The notes beneath the pieces are model-generated. The model ran no database searches. It saw only the letters and a program-made list of their open reading frames with translations, and had not been told where the DNA came from. This document shows, in pieces, positions 1 through 10,500 of a stretch of DNA of 47,338 nt (positions within the stretch are counted from its first letter, which is position 1; each line of letters begins with the position of its first letter). The position numbers were made by a program, and so were the translations under genes. The DNA is taken from the NCBI GenBank assembly GCA_031397815.1, contig JANNMJ010000233.1, positions 1 to 47,338 of the forward strand, written 5' to 3'. This DNA is from JANNMJ01 sp031397815. Its GTDB lineage: Bacteria; Bacteroidota; Bacteroidia; Cytophagales; Hymenobacteraceae.

Positions 1-64
1 CCCGGCGCCCCGGCTTGTTTTGGGTGGTGCCACCCCCGCCCCTTTTTTGGTTGGGCTCCCCCCT

Positions 65-655
65 TTACTTTACTCCGCGGGGCTCAAACTCGTGGGGCGC
101 GGCCCTCCAGGTCCGCCCCCCCCCGACTTGCACTCCGTTCATATAGAGGCGCGCTTGGTCGCCGGTCCGCGTCAGGGTTACGTGGTGCCACACGTTGCTC
201 TGGGTGGAATTTCCCCCGGCGCTGAACGCGAAGGCCGACGCCGAATTGTCGATCCACACGCGCCACTGGTTGAAAGTGGGGTTGCAGGTAATCAGCAGCT
301 CGTTGTCGTTGTCTTCTTCCAGCGGGGTCGAGGCGCTCAGCACCGTATGAAACTGGTTGCCGGAAGCCGTCCGCCGTAAATCGAGCTTCGAGGTAAACAT
401 CACCGTGAAATCGCCCAACCCATCAAGGGCGGCAGGCGGAATCGCGAGGTAGTCGACGTCGTTGTCGCCAATGGTCAGCTGCGTGGCGTCGACGCTGGCG
501 CCGCCCATGAGGGTTGCATCCCGGCCGTGACCGCTCTGGTCGAGCACATTGTTAGCGAAATTGTAGCGAACAGTGGGAGTCTGGGCACTCACTGTCAAAG
601 GGATTGCCAGAGCCAGGCTGAGCAACGCCAATGAGGGTAAACGATTAAAATTCAT
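65..655 (-). CDS. Secreted LamG-like (concanavalin fold) protein, 3' end damaged or cut by window edge
   Basis: The product begins with a clear signal peptide (about residues 1-24, ending ...TVSAQ) and then a LamG/laminin-G-like jelly-roll segment: DQSGHGRDATLMGG, DFTVMF, WHHVTLTRTGDQARLYMNG. Such domains occur in extracellular carbohydrate-binding or adhesive proteins of Bacteroidota. The reading frame is convincing from 655 down to about 135 but then meets a run of nine C and several other homopolymers, and ends in a sequence unlike any LamG C-terminus. A LamG domain would need further strands after the MNG motif, so the true gene probably continues past the window and the stop near 65 is likely a frameshift or contig-end error. 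A terminator just upstream (688-744) separates it from the CTERM gene. The ligand is unknown. Confidence 0.7.
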   Translation of the reverse strand: MNFNRLPSLALLSLALAIPLTVSAQTPTVRYNFANNVLDQSGHGRDATLMGGASVDATQLTIGDNDVDYLAIPPAALDGLGDFTVMFTSKLDLRRTASGNQFHTVLSASTPLEEDNDNELLITCNPTFNQWRVWIDNSASAFAFSAGGNSTQSNVWHHVTLTRTGDQARLYMNGVQVGGGRTWRAAPHEFEPRGVK

Positions 656-687
656 GGTCTCGACAGGGGGGTGAAATTGGGGAAAAC

Positions 688-744
688 AGAAAAAAAAGCC
701 TGTCGAACCGGAGACCTCAAGAGGCTATTCCGATTCGACAGGCT
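688..744 (-). terminator. Intrinsic terminator on the minus strand, upstream of the LamG gene
   Basis: A near-perfect 15-bp stem (697-711 pairs with 730-744, one mismatch) is followed on the minus strand by a run of eight T. It would end transcripts arriving from the CTERM/giant-protein block, so the LamG gene at 655 probably needs its own promoter. Confidence 0.75.
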
Positions 745-1098
745 AAATGTATGGCAACAATTCTTGACGTAAGTCACATCTTGATGTTACGTCTCCATAG
801 AAATCGTGCTAAAAAAACCGAACAAAATCTCACTAGACGTCCGCTAGTGCCTTTTTGGGGCTTTTTACCGGCTTGAAATTCCGCCTCTCGACTTGCGATT
901 AGCGCATCGAAATAACCCGGCGGTAACGGACAGCTCGGCGGCGGCAGCATCCGCTGACGCAGTATCGTGTGGCGCGGCACCAGTACCGGCTCAGGCGAAG
1001 AAGGGCGACGGGGGAGCACGGCCACTGGAATTGCAGTTCAGGGAAACAGGAATGAGGTACGGACCGTCGCGCGTAAGCGTTTGCGCCGCGGTCGTTTC
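745..1098. other. Intergenic stretch without a supported gene
   Basis: About 350 bases between the terminator at 688-744 and the CTERM gene. Short ORFs exist on both strands but none has a recognisable domain or signal peptide. A small inverted repeat (ACTAG...CTAGT) lies near 830-850. No promoter of the TAnnTTTG type was found. Confidence 0.5.
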
Positions 1099-1407
1099 TT
1101 AGGCCGAAGCCTTAGCGCGGCTTGGCGAGCGCCGCAGAACGCGGGTGCCGTACACGCCGCCCAGAAGCGCCAGCGCCGCCAGCGTCGCATCCGACCCCAG
1201 CGGTACTGCGCTCGGTGCCGGACCGCCGTTGCCGGGGTCGTCGAGGACGTTCATCGTGGCGCCGCCGTCGCGGTGGTAGTCATAATCATCGAACTCGGCA
1301 CGGGAAGCGTGGGCCGGGGCGGCCATTGCCAGCAGGAGCGCCAAAGGAGCCAATCGGCGCAGAGCGCGCAGCGTGGGCAGAGTTGGCAGGGATAGGAAGC
1401 GAAGCAT
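1099..1407 (-). CDS. Small secreted protein with PID-CTERM-like (exosortase-type) sorting tail
   Basis: A 102-residue product with the three-part layout of exosortase substrates. It has an N-terminal signal peptide (about residues 1-35, ending APAHA), a short acidic and glycine-rich middle, and a C-terminal tail made of a Pro-containing motif (PSAVPLGSD), a hydrophobic helix (ATLAALALLGGVYG) and a basic cluster (RVLRR). In Bacteroidota such tails are known as PID-CTERM (usual core P-I/L-D-G-G); here the motif is a variant. The protein would be processed at the inner membrane by an exosortase-like enzyme not present in this window. It lies 114 bases downstream of the giant T9SS gene on the same strand. 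Its function beyond sorting cannot be told; the CTERM assignment is from pattern, not from a profile search. Confidence 0.6.
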   Translation of the reverse strand: MLRFLSLPTLPTLRALRRLAPLALLLAMAAPAHASRAEFDDYDYHRDGGATMNVLDDPGNGGPAPSAVPLGSDATLAALALLGGVYGTRVLRRSPSRAKASA

Positions 1408-1474
1408 TGGATTCGGGGGGAGAAGGCGAGCGAATCGGTGGAAACATAGGAAGGAAAGAGGCCGAAACCGTCCC

Positions 1475-1500
1475 TCGGGGCAGCACGGCGGCTGCCCCGA
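1475..1500 (-). terminator. GC-rich hairpin just after the giant gene
   Basis: A perfect 10-bp stem (1475-1484 with 1491-1500, 6-base loop) starts 21 bases past the stop codon of the giant gene. There is no T-run on either side, so it may be a weak terminator or an mRNA 3'-end stabiliser rather than a complete intrinsic terminator. Confidence 0.4.
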
Positions 1501-1521
1501 AGGAAGATTTTCGTGTCCCCG

Positions 1522-4500
1522 TTAGCGGCTCAGAACCACTTTGCGCGCCCACCCGGCAAAGCCAGTGTTGGCGGCTGGCTTCAGACGCAACGTGTAGACG
1601 CCTTGCGGCAGCTCGCGCACGTCGAGGGTTTGCTCGGCGGTGCCCAGCTCGGGCCGCAGGGTGGTGGTGAGCAAGTCGCGGCCGAGGGCATCGACGAGCG
1701 TGGCCGTTAGCGTACCGATGCCGTTCGGCAGGCCTTCGAGGCGCACCGTGAGGTCCGCCGAAGCCGGGTTCGGGTACACGCCCAGACGGGCGGCGGCAAG
1801 GTCGAGGGCCGCCGACGTACCGGTCGGCATTCCGCGACCGACGTTCAGGAAGAACCGGGGCGTGGTGTTCGCAGCCAGCATCGAGAAGGCGTAAACCGAG
1901 TCGATGGCGAGGTTACGAACGGTGCCCAATTGCCGGTCTTCGAGCCATACCGGCGCACCGGCGGGCAGGTTCAGGAGCTGCCGGGCACTCAGCACGTACT
2001 GCCCATCAGCAGGGACGCGCACCGCGAGCGGGATGACGTTCCCGTTCGTGAGGTCAGCTTCCGGAAGGCCGTTGATGGCGAACGATTCGGTGCCGTTCAC
2101 GCTCCACACGGTCGGGTAGCCGCCGCCCGAGAGCAGCGGTTTGCCAGCGTCATAGTCGCGGTCGAAGGCGCGGGTGGCGCCTTGCTCGAAGTACAGCACC
2201 GTTTCATCCGCTTTGCCGCTGACCGGGGCGGTCACGACGAGGCGAATCAGCGGCCGGGTTTCAGCAACGGTGGCCGCTGGGCGCCAGAACGTTGGGTTCG
2301 TCCAGGTGGTGAGGCGGGCGGCATCGGTGAACGTGAGGGTGGTCGAGCCGGGCGCATTCACCCGCACAAAGAAGCCCTGCATCGCTGACAGAACCGGGTC
2401 GCCGCCGTTCTGCGCCACCCCGTTCACCCACGATGCGAACGTGCCCGTGTAGCGGCCCGTCGGCTTATGGATGTAGAGGGCGTTGTTCACGGTGCCGGGC
2501 TTGGTCACGAGGCGCCAGTCCATTGGGGCGGGGTAGGGGTTGCCGACCAGATTCCAGCCCGACGCGGTGTAAGCGCCGCGCGTGAGGGTCGGGGTCGTCA
2601 CGTTACCCGTTTGGAAGGTGCCCGTGATATCGACCACCGTGTTCGCGTTCGTCTGCGCCGAATATCCTTTGCCGGAAATCATCGGGGCCGAAGCGCTCGC
2701 CGGTACCATCCAGCCACGGTCGAAGACCTGCGCGGTCGACGGGATGCGGCTGTCGTCGTACTGGAAGAGGGTCGGGAACGGCGTTACGGCGTTCGGGTTC
2801 GTGGCCGAGTTGAACGCTGGGTTCAGGTTGAACACGGGCAGGTCATCCGCAAACTCGTTGACCGTGGCCGTACCCGCGCGCATCGGCGACGAGTAGTGGC
2901 GGTAGCCGGGCGCCGTAGCGCCGGAGTTCACGAAACGCACCATCGTGCCGAGGCCCGTACAGACGCCGCCAGTTGGCGTGTTCACGATCATCCCGGTGCC
3001 GGTGGCGTTCGAGAGGAGTGTCACGGCGTTGCCGCACGCGAGGTTGCCGCAGTTGGGCGCCATCGTCAGCACTTGCTGCACACCGAATCCACCGGGACCA
3101 GCGCAGGTCGCGCCGCCGGGGTTCTGCATCGTCCAGTTGCCGAAGGTGGTCGGGGAGGAGCCGCCGAAGGCTTGGCCACCCGCGCCGTTACCACCGCCGC
3201 CACCCGCCGCGCCGCCGCCACCTAAGTGACCGCCCGCGCCGTTGCCGCCGGAGCCGTTACCGCCGGTGCCGCCGTTCGCCCAGATGCCGTTGCCGTTCAG
3301 GCCGAACGTGCCGTTGTTCGTGAACGGACCGCTCACGTACAGCGGGCAATTGGTGCCGAGCGAGACGCCCGCCGTCGTGTTGTTCACGATGCGGATGCCG
3401 TAGAACTGGCAGTGCAGCATCAGGCCGCCGCGCGTAATCGTCTGGCCCGCCGTGCCGGTGAAGTGCACGGTATACGTCACGGGGAAGAAGAGGCCCGTGA
3501 CGTGCCAGTTACCCGTCACGCCGATATCGCCGCCGAGGCGCACGCCGCCCGTGCTCGTGTTCGAGAGGGTGATGTGGTGGAAGGCCGATTGCAGCGTGTT
3601 GCACGTAATGGTCTGCGGCGTGGTGCCGACGAAGCTCGACGTGAACCCGCACCCGCAGTAGCGGCCATCGTTGGTCCAGTCGCCGGTCCAAGCGGCATCG
3701 CGGATCAGGCTCACGCCCGCCGCCGAGTTGTTGGTGTTGCGCCAGCCGTGGAAGGTCGTCAGGGCCGACCCGCCGATGGTTTGCGCCCCGGTGCCCGCGA
3801 AGAGCACGAGCTGCCCGCCCGCGTTGAAACCGCCGTTGTTCACCCAGTTACCCGTCACGCCGATGGCGCCGAGCAAGGTCACGCCGGTCGGGTTGGCGAA
3901 CGTGATATCGTGGAAACGGGTGTTGCCCGAGTTGCACGTAATCGTCTGCGGCGCGGTGCCGTCGAAGGTCGTCAGGTGACCACATCCACAGAAAACGCCG
4001 TTGTCGATGAAGTTGCCGCGAATCCGGATATCGTGGCTCAGACTCACGCTCACCGTGTTGTTGATCGTGATGTGGAAGAAGTTCGTCACGGCCGGGCCGT
4101 TGATGAGCTGCGCCACCGTGCCGATGAACCACACGCGCCAGCCGTTCGGCAGGAAGATGTTGCGGTTCGTCCAGTTTCCCGTCAGGCGGATATCGAGGTT
4201 GAGCTGCAACGTGGCCGCCACATCGATAATCAGGTGATGGAAAACGACTTGCGACGGGCCATACACGTTCTGCGTGCCATTCCCCCCAAACGTCACCCCA
4301 AAACCACCGGCGTTGAAGCCAGCCGTGTTGCGGAAATCGCCGGTGAGGGCAATTGGGCCGAAGAGCGTCGCACCGGCGCCGCTGCCGTTGTTGAAGGTCA
4401 GGCCCCCGAACGAGGTGCCGCCACCGGCTTGGCCGTAAATCCCTTGGGCGCCGCCGCCGTCGAAGGTGGTGGTGTACCCGTTACCGCGCCAGCCGCCGTT

Positions 4501-7500
4501 ATCGCGGAAATCGCCGGAGCAGCGGATGTTCTGACCGAGCGTCACCGTACCGCCGGGGTTGTTCACGGTGATGCCGCAGAAGCGCGTCACGGTCGTGCCG
4601 CCGATGGTTTGCAGCGTCGTGCCGTCGAAGTACACCACGCGGCACGTCGGCCAGTTGATGGTGCCGTTGTTGAGCAGGTCGTGCCAGCAGTGAATGTCGG
4701 TTTCGACGTTAACTACCGCGTTGGTATTCACGGTGATGTCGTAGAAATTGAACACCGTGGCGGTGCCGTAAATCCGCTGCGGCAGCGTGCCGCCGAAGGT
4801 GCAGCGGCGCGTGCCGGGCACGAAAGTGCCGTGGTGGCGTAAGTCGCCGGTGAGGTGAATGTTCACCGCCAGCGTCACCTGCGCGTTCAGCTCGATGTAG
4901 AGGTGGTAGAACAGCGGCGCGTTCGCCCCGCCAATCACGCACGCCGCGCCGGTGAACGTACAGGCGTGGGTGTTAGCCAGCCACGCGCCGTCGTTGGTGA
5001 GGTTGCCGCCGAAGCTGACCGGGACGCCGAGGCTCGCGGTGGCGCCGGGCGCCGTGTAGGCGTTGCCGAACACGATGCCCGCGCCGTTCACGGTCTGGGT
5101 GCCGGTGCCGTAGAAGCCGACCGTCCGGCCGGTGCCGATGAAGCCCGCCGTGTTCAGGAAGTTACCCGTCAGGCCGATGTTCGAGCCGAGCGAAACGCCC
5201 GTGCCGTTCGCAAACGTGACGTGTCCGAAGCGCGTACCGGCGCCGGTGTTGACGGTTTGCGCCGCCGTGCCGTCGAAAATCGTGAACCAGCCATCGCCGA
5301 GCAAAACGCCCGGTCCGCCGAAGTTGCCGCGTACCCGAATCGTCTGATTCAGCGTGACATTCAGCGTGTTGTTGATGACGAGGTGATAGAAATTCGTAAT
5401 CGCCGGACCGTGAATCAACTGGCTGATGGTGCCGTCGAAGTACACCGTGAACCCGTTCGGGTTGAAAGGGCCGTCGCAGAACCAGTTGCCGTAGACGTAG
5501 ATATCCGTGTTGAGCGTCACGTTGACCGTGGCGTTAATCCGGATATGGTGGAAATCCCACCGGCCAGGACCGCTGATGGTCTGCGTGCCGCCGGAGAGCC
5601 ACGTCTCGAAGCCGCAGCCGCAGAAGCGGCCCGTGCCCGACAGGTTCCCCGTTGCGCGGATATTGGTGGCCAAGGCCAGCCCGCCCACCGACGTGTTGTT
5701 GTTCACGAGGCCCGCAAATACCGGGTTGCTCGGCCCAAGAATATTCTGCCCGGCCGTGCCGTCGAACGTGACGGGGAAGCCGCCCGCGTTCCAGCCGCCG
5801 CCGAGGTAGGCGAAATCGCCCGCCACCCGAATCGGGCTGGTCAGGCTTACGCCCGCCGCGTTGTTCCACCGCACCGTGCCGAAGCGCGTGCTGCCCGCGC
5901 CGCCGACCGTCTGAGCGCCCGTGCCCGAGAAGAGCACGTAGTACCCGACGCCCGAGAACGTACCCGTATTCAGCCAATCGCCATCGACGATGATGTTCTG
6001 ATTGAGCGTCAGGTTGACGGTGTTGTTGAAGGTGATGTCGAAGAAATTCGTCACCACCGACCCGCCGATGAGCTGCGTCGTGCCGTCGAAAGTCACGCGC
6101 CGGGTGCCGCAGTTGAAGCTGCCGTCGTTAATCAAATCACCCCGGATGATGATATCGACGTTGAGCGTCACGTTTGCCGTGGCGTTGATGACGATATCGT
6201 AGAACACCACGTTCGGGCCGTTGATGACCGTGCCGGGACCCGTGAAGGTCACGCGGCGGGTGCCGGGGTTGAACGTGTAGTTATTCGTCCAGAAGTGGAA
6301 CAGCTCCACGTCGGAAAGCTGATTCACGCCCGCCGGGTTATTGAACGTCACATCGTAGAACGGAATCGCGTTCGAGCCGGGACCGCCCATGCTACCCGCG
6401 CCCCCGCCGCCCGCGCCGAACGTAAAGCCGCTCGTGCCGGGGTTGAGGCTGCCGCCGTTGTAAATCCCCCACGCCGTGATGCCGGTATTCCAGTTTACGG
6501 ACCCGCCGGTCGGCACATAGAAAGTGCCCCACGTGGACGGGTTGCCGCTGATGGTGCCGGGACCGTAGTAGTAGAGGTAGTAGTTCCAAGGCTGCGTGAG
6601 CGTACCGCCGTTGGCGATGTTGCCGCGCACGTTGATGTTCTGGTTGATGGTCAGGTTCACGGTGTTGTTCACCGTGACGTTCCAGAAGTTGTACACCCCG
6701 GAGCCACTGACCGTCCAGCTGCCGCCCGTTCCGGCCCACACCCAGCCCGAGCCGCTGCCCGCGCCGATGGTGCCGTGGTTCACCACGTTGCCCCACACGG
6801 TGAACGTGGCGTTCACGGTCAGGGTAGTATTCAGGTTGATAGTGATGGAGCGCACCACGCCGCCGCCCACGCCCACGACGGGCGAGTTGCCGCCGGGGTT
6901 AATCGTGACGTCGTCGTTCTGGCCCGGCACCACGCCGCAGCTCCAGTTCGCGGGGTTGTTCCAGTTCGAATCAGCCCCACCGACCCACGTAAACGCCGTG
7001 GCGCTCACCGTCAGCGGTCCGCTGGTGGTGCCGATGAGGTTTGGGTTCGAGGAGAGAATCCGCACCAGATAACCGGTTCCGGCGGGCGTACCCACGGGAA
7101 TCGGCCCACCGATTTGGCCGCTGCCCGCGCCGGGGCCGTTGGCGGTGCCAATCGTGACCGGCGAAGCAAATGAGCCGTTCGCGTCGGACAATTGCGCCGT
7201 GAAGACGTTGTTCGCCGCGAAGGTGCCGGTGGTGGTGAAATCGACGTAAATCGGCGAGCCAGCGCAATACGTGCCGCTCGCCGGACCCGTGGTGGTCACG
7301 GTGTTGGTCACGACGGGCGGTTGCACCGTCACGCTTACCGTGCGCGTCACCGAGCAGCCGCCGCGTGAAACGACGACCTGATACGTGCCCGAGTTGGCCG
7401 TAGTGGCGCCCGAAATCGTCGGGTTCCGCAGAGTGCTGCTGAACGTGCCGCCGCCGCTGATCTTGCTCCACACATACGAGTTGAGCGAGGCCGCCGGTAC

Positions 7501-10500
7501 GCCGGTCACGTTGAGTTGCACCGTGCCACCGTTCGCCACCGGCGAGTTGCTGACGGCCGTAGCGCCACCGAGCTGGATGATGGTCAGGTCCTGCGCGTTC
7601 ACCGAGCCGGTGGTAGCGGGGTTGCTGCCGATGACGCGGATGCGGTCGCGCAGCGAATACGGCGCGCTGGCCGGAATCGTACCCGTGATGGTGCTGCCGG
7701 TAGTGCCGCTCACCGTCCCAATCGTCCCCAAAACGCTGCCGAGCGAATCGAGGAGCTGCGCCGTGAAGACGTTGCCCGTATTGAAGGCGCCGCCGCTCAC
7801 CGTAAACGGCACTGAGACGGTGCCGCCCGCGCAGTAAGTCGTCGGGCTGATGGTGCCTGTGGTGATGACCGATGCGCTCGGGTTCACCGTCACGCTCACC
7901 GTTTTCGTGGTCGAGCAGCCGTTCCGCGTCACTATCACTTGATACGTGCCCGAGTTCGCGACTTGCGCGTTCGTCACGCTCGCCGTGGCCGTGGTGGCGT
8001 TCAGGATGGTGCCGGGGCCGGTCCAAGCGTAGGTGCTGCCGGCGGGCGCGCCCGTGGCGGTCAGCGTAATCGTGCCGCCCGCCGCGACGGGCGAGTTGCT
8101 GCCGATCACCGTGCTCACCACATCGGTGAGGGTGATGTTGGCCGTGGTAGTCGTGCCGGTAATGCCGGGCTGGTCCGAATCGACCCGCACCCGGAATGGG
8201 CCCGCGCCGATGCCCGCTGGCCAAGTGCCGCTGATGCTGCGGTTGAAAATCGAGCCGCCTTGGTTTAAGGTGCCGATGGTGCCGAGCACGTTGCCATTCG
8301 CCGGATCGACCACCCGCGCATAGAACGTGTTGCCCGCCACAAACGGCGCTGGCGAAACGTACGCGCCGGTCGAACGGAAATTAACCGTCACTTCTCCGCC
8401 CGCGCAGAAGGCCGTACCGCCCGCAATGGCATCGGTGTAGATGGCGGTCGTGAAGTCCACCGTCACGCTGCGCGTCACCGAGCAGCCGTCTTTGCTGACC
8501 AGCACTTGATACGTGCCGATGTTCGAAGGCTGCGCGTTCAGAACGGATGCGTTGGCCGTACCGGCGTTCTGGATCGTGCCGGGGCCGGTCCAGGCGAACG
8601 TGCTGCCGACGGGCGCGCCCGTGACGCTCAGCGTAATCGTGGCGCCGAGCGCTACCGGTGAGTTCGAGGAAGCCACGGTGGCCGTGACGTCGGTAATCGC
8701 CAAATCGGTGCTGTTCACGGCGCTGGTGCTGACCGGCGCGGTGCTCAGAATCCGAATCCGGTACCCGGTGCCCGCTGGGGTGCCCGCTGGTACGGTGCCG
8801 TTGATGGTGCCCGCCGCCGTGCTGCTCAGCGCGCCGAGCGTAATCGGCGAGGCGAACGAGCCGCTGGCGTTGGAGAGCTGCGCCGTGAAAACGTTGCCGC
8901 CCGTAAACGTCCCGCTGATGGTGTAAGGCACGCTGATGGCCGTTCCAGCGCAATAGCTGGTCGGGTTGATGGTGCCGATGGTGACCGTTCCGGAAGTGTT
9001 TACGGTAACTGCCACGGTGCTGGTGCTCGTGCAGGCACCGCGCGTTACCACCACTTGATACGTGCCGGTTGCGGCGGTGGTGGCGTTGATAATCTGCGGA
9101 GTGGCAATGGCCGAAGTGAAGCCGTTCGGACCCGTCCACGCGAACGTGGCGCCGGATGGGGCGGAGGCCACGCTCAGGTTGAGCGTGCTCCCCGCGAAGA
9201 TCGGCGAGTTGCTGTTCGCCGTGACGCTGAACGGGGTCGAGATGGTCAGGGCAGCGCCGTTGTTGGCGCCGTTAGTGGCCGGGCTGGATGCAATTACCCG
9301 AATGCGGTACTGCGTGCCGGGCGTAACACCCGCAGGAATCGTAACCGGAATCGAGCCGCTCGCGGCCGTGCTCGTCACGGGCCCACCGATGATGGTAGCG
9401 GCTGTGAAGTCGCCGGCATTGTCGGAGAGCTGCACGCGTAATTGGTTGCCGCTGAGCAGCGTGCCGCTCGTCACGTCGTACCCGACGTTGAACGACGAGC
9501 CCGCGCAAATCGAGGTCGGCAAAACGGCGTCGGTCGTAATCGTCACCAAAGGCAACACCCGCACATTCACCGAATCTTCCGGCGAGGGGCAACGGTCGGG
9601 CGCCGGGCCGATGGTCCGGACCCAGTACGTGCCGCCCGCAGCCAGCGTCGCGTTCACGATTTGCGGATTCTGCGTGGTGCTCGTGAAGCCATTCGGCCCG
9701 CGCCACTCATACGTAGCGCCGCTGACGGTCGTCGAGTTGAGCTGAAGCGTTTGGCCTTGATAATAGATGTATTGGCCGCTGCTGGCCACCGGCGTTGCCA
9801 ACGGCGTGCAAGCCTGAATGACGACAGCCGTGGTGAACGTGTTGCCCCACTGCCCGTCTTCGCCCTTTAGCTGCACGCGTAAAGCCTGCGCGCCGGGTAG
9901 GAGGGAGCCGGTCGGCAACACGCCGGTAGCCGTGGCCACCGCCGCATTCAAACTTCCGTTGATGACGGCTAGCGGCACGGCGTTCGCCAAATCGGCGTTC
10001 CACCACACGCGGCCTTCCTGAATGCGCACGAGGCGCGTCGGCATCGGCGCCACCACGGTCAGCACCGAGCTGAACCACGGGCCAAATTGCCCGTCCTGGC
10101 CCTGGAGCCGCACGCGCAACAACTGCGGCCCCGCCGTAGCGCCCGCGCTGATCGCATTCCGAACCACGGATTCGACCACTTCATCAAAAGCGCCATCGAT
10201 GGCTACTACCGGCACGGCGGCGGCAGCGCCGAGCTGCACTTCCCCGGCCGTGATGCGCAGAGTACGCGTCGCCATCGGCGCCACCACGGTCAGCACGGAG
10301 CTAAACCACGGGCCAAACTGCCCGTCCTGGCCTTGCAACCGGACGCGTAACACTTGCGGCCCCGCCGTAGCACCGGCCGCCAACGCGTTCCGCACGACTG
10401 ATTCGATGGCGTCGTTGAACGAGCCGTCAATCGCCACCACCGGCACAGCGGCAGCAACTCCGAGCTGCACTTCGCCGCTCTGGATGCGGATGTTGCGCGT

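Noticed and set aside
774..1102. Overlapping 69-83 residue ORFs between the LamG and CTERM genes
   Set aside because: No signal peptide, domain or promoter; Pro/Arg/Ala composition is that of random GC-rich frames.
3290..6985. Regularly spaced repeats that might suggest a CRISPR array
   Set aside because: The period is about 185 bases, units are degenerate, and all are in frame with one protein; there are no cas genes.
3226..7173. Two long plus-strand ORFs (538 and 772 residues) opposite the giant gene
   Set aside because: They are antisense to the repeat arrays, Arg/Ala/Val/His-rich without any domain, and arise because GC-rich repeated codons give open antisense frames. The minus-strand frame has a signal peptide, repeats and a T9SS domain.
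6971..8224. 417-residue minus-strand frame rich in His/Arg inside the giant gene
   Set aside because: It is a shifted frame of the Ig-like repeat region with composition HHRHRxR and no conserved motif.
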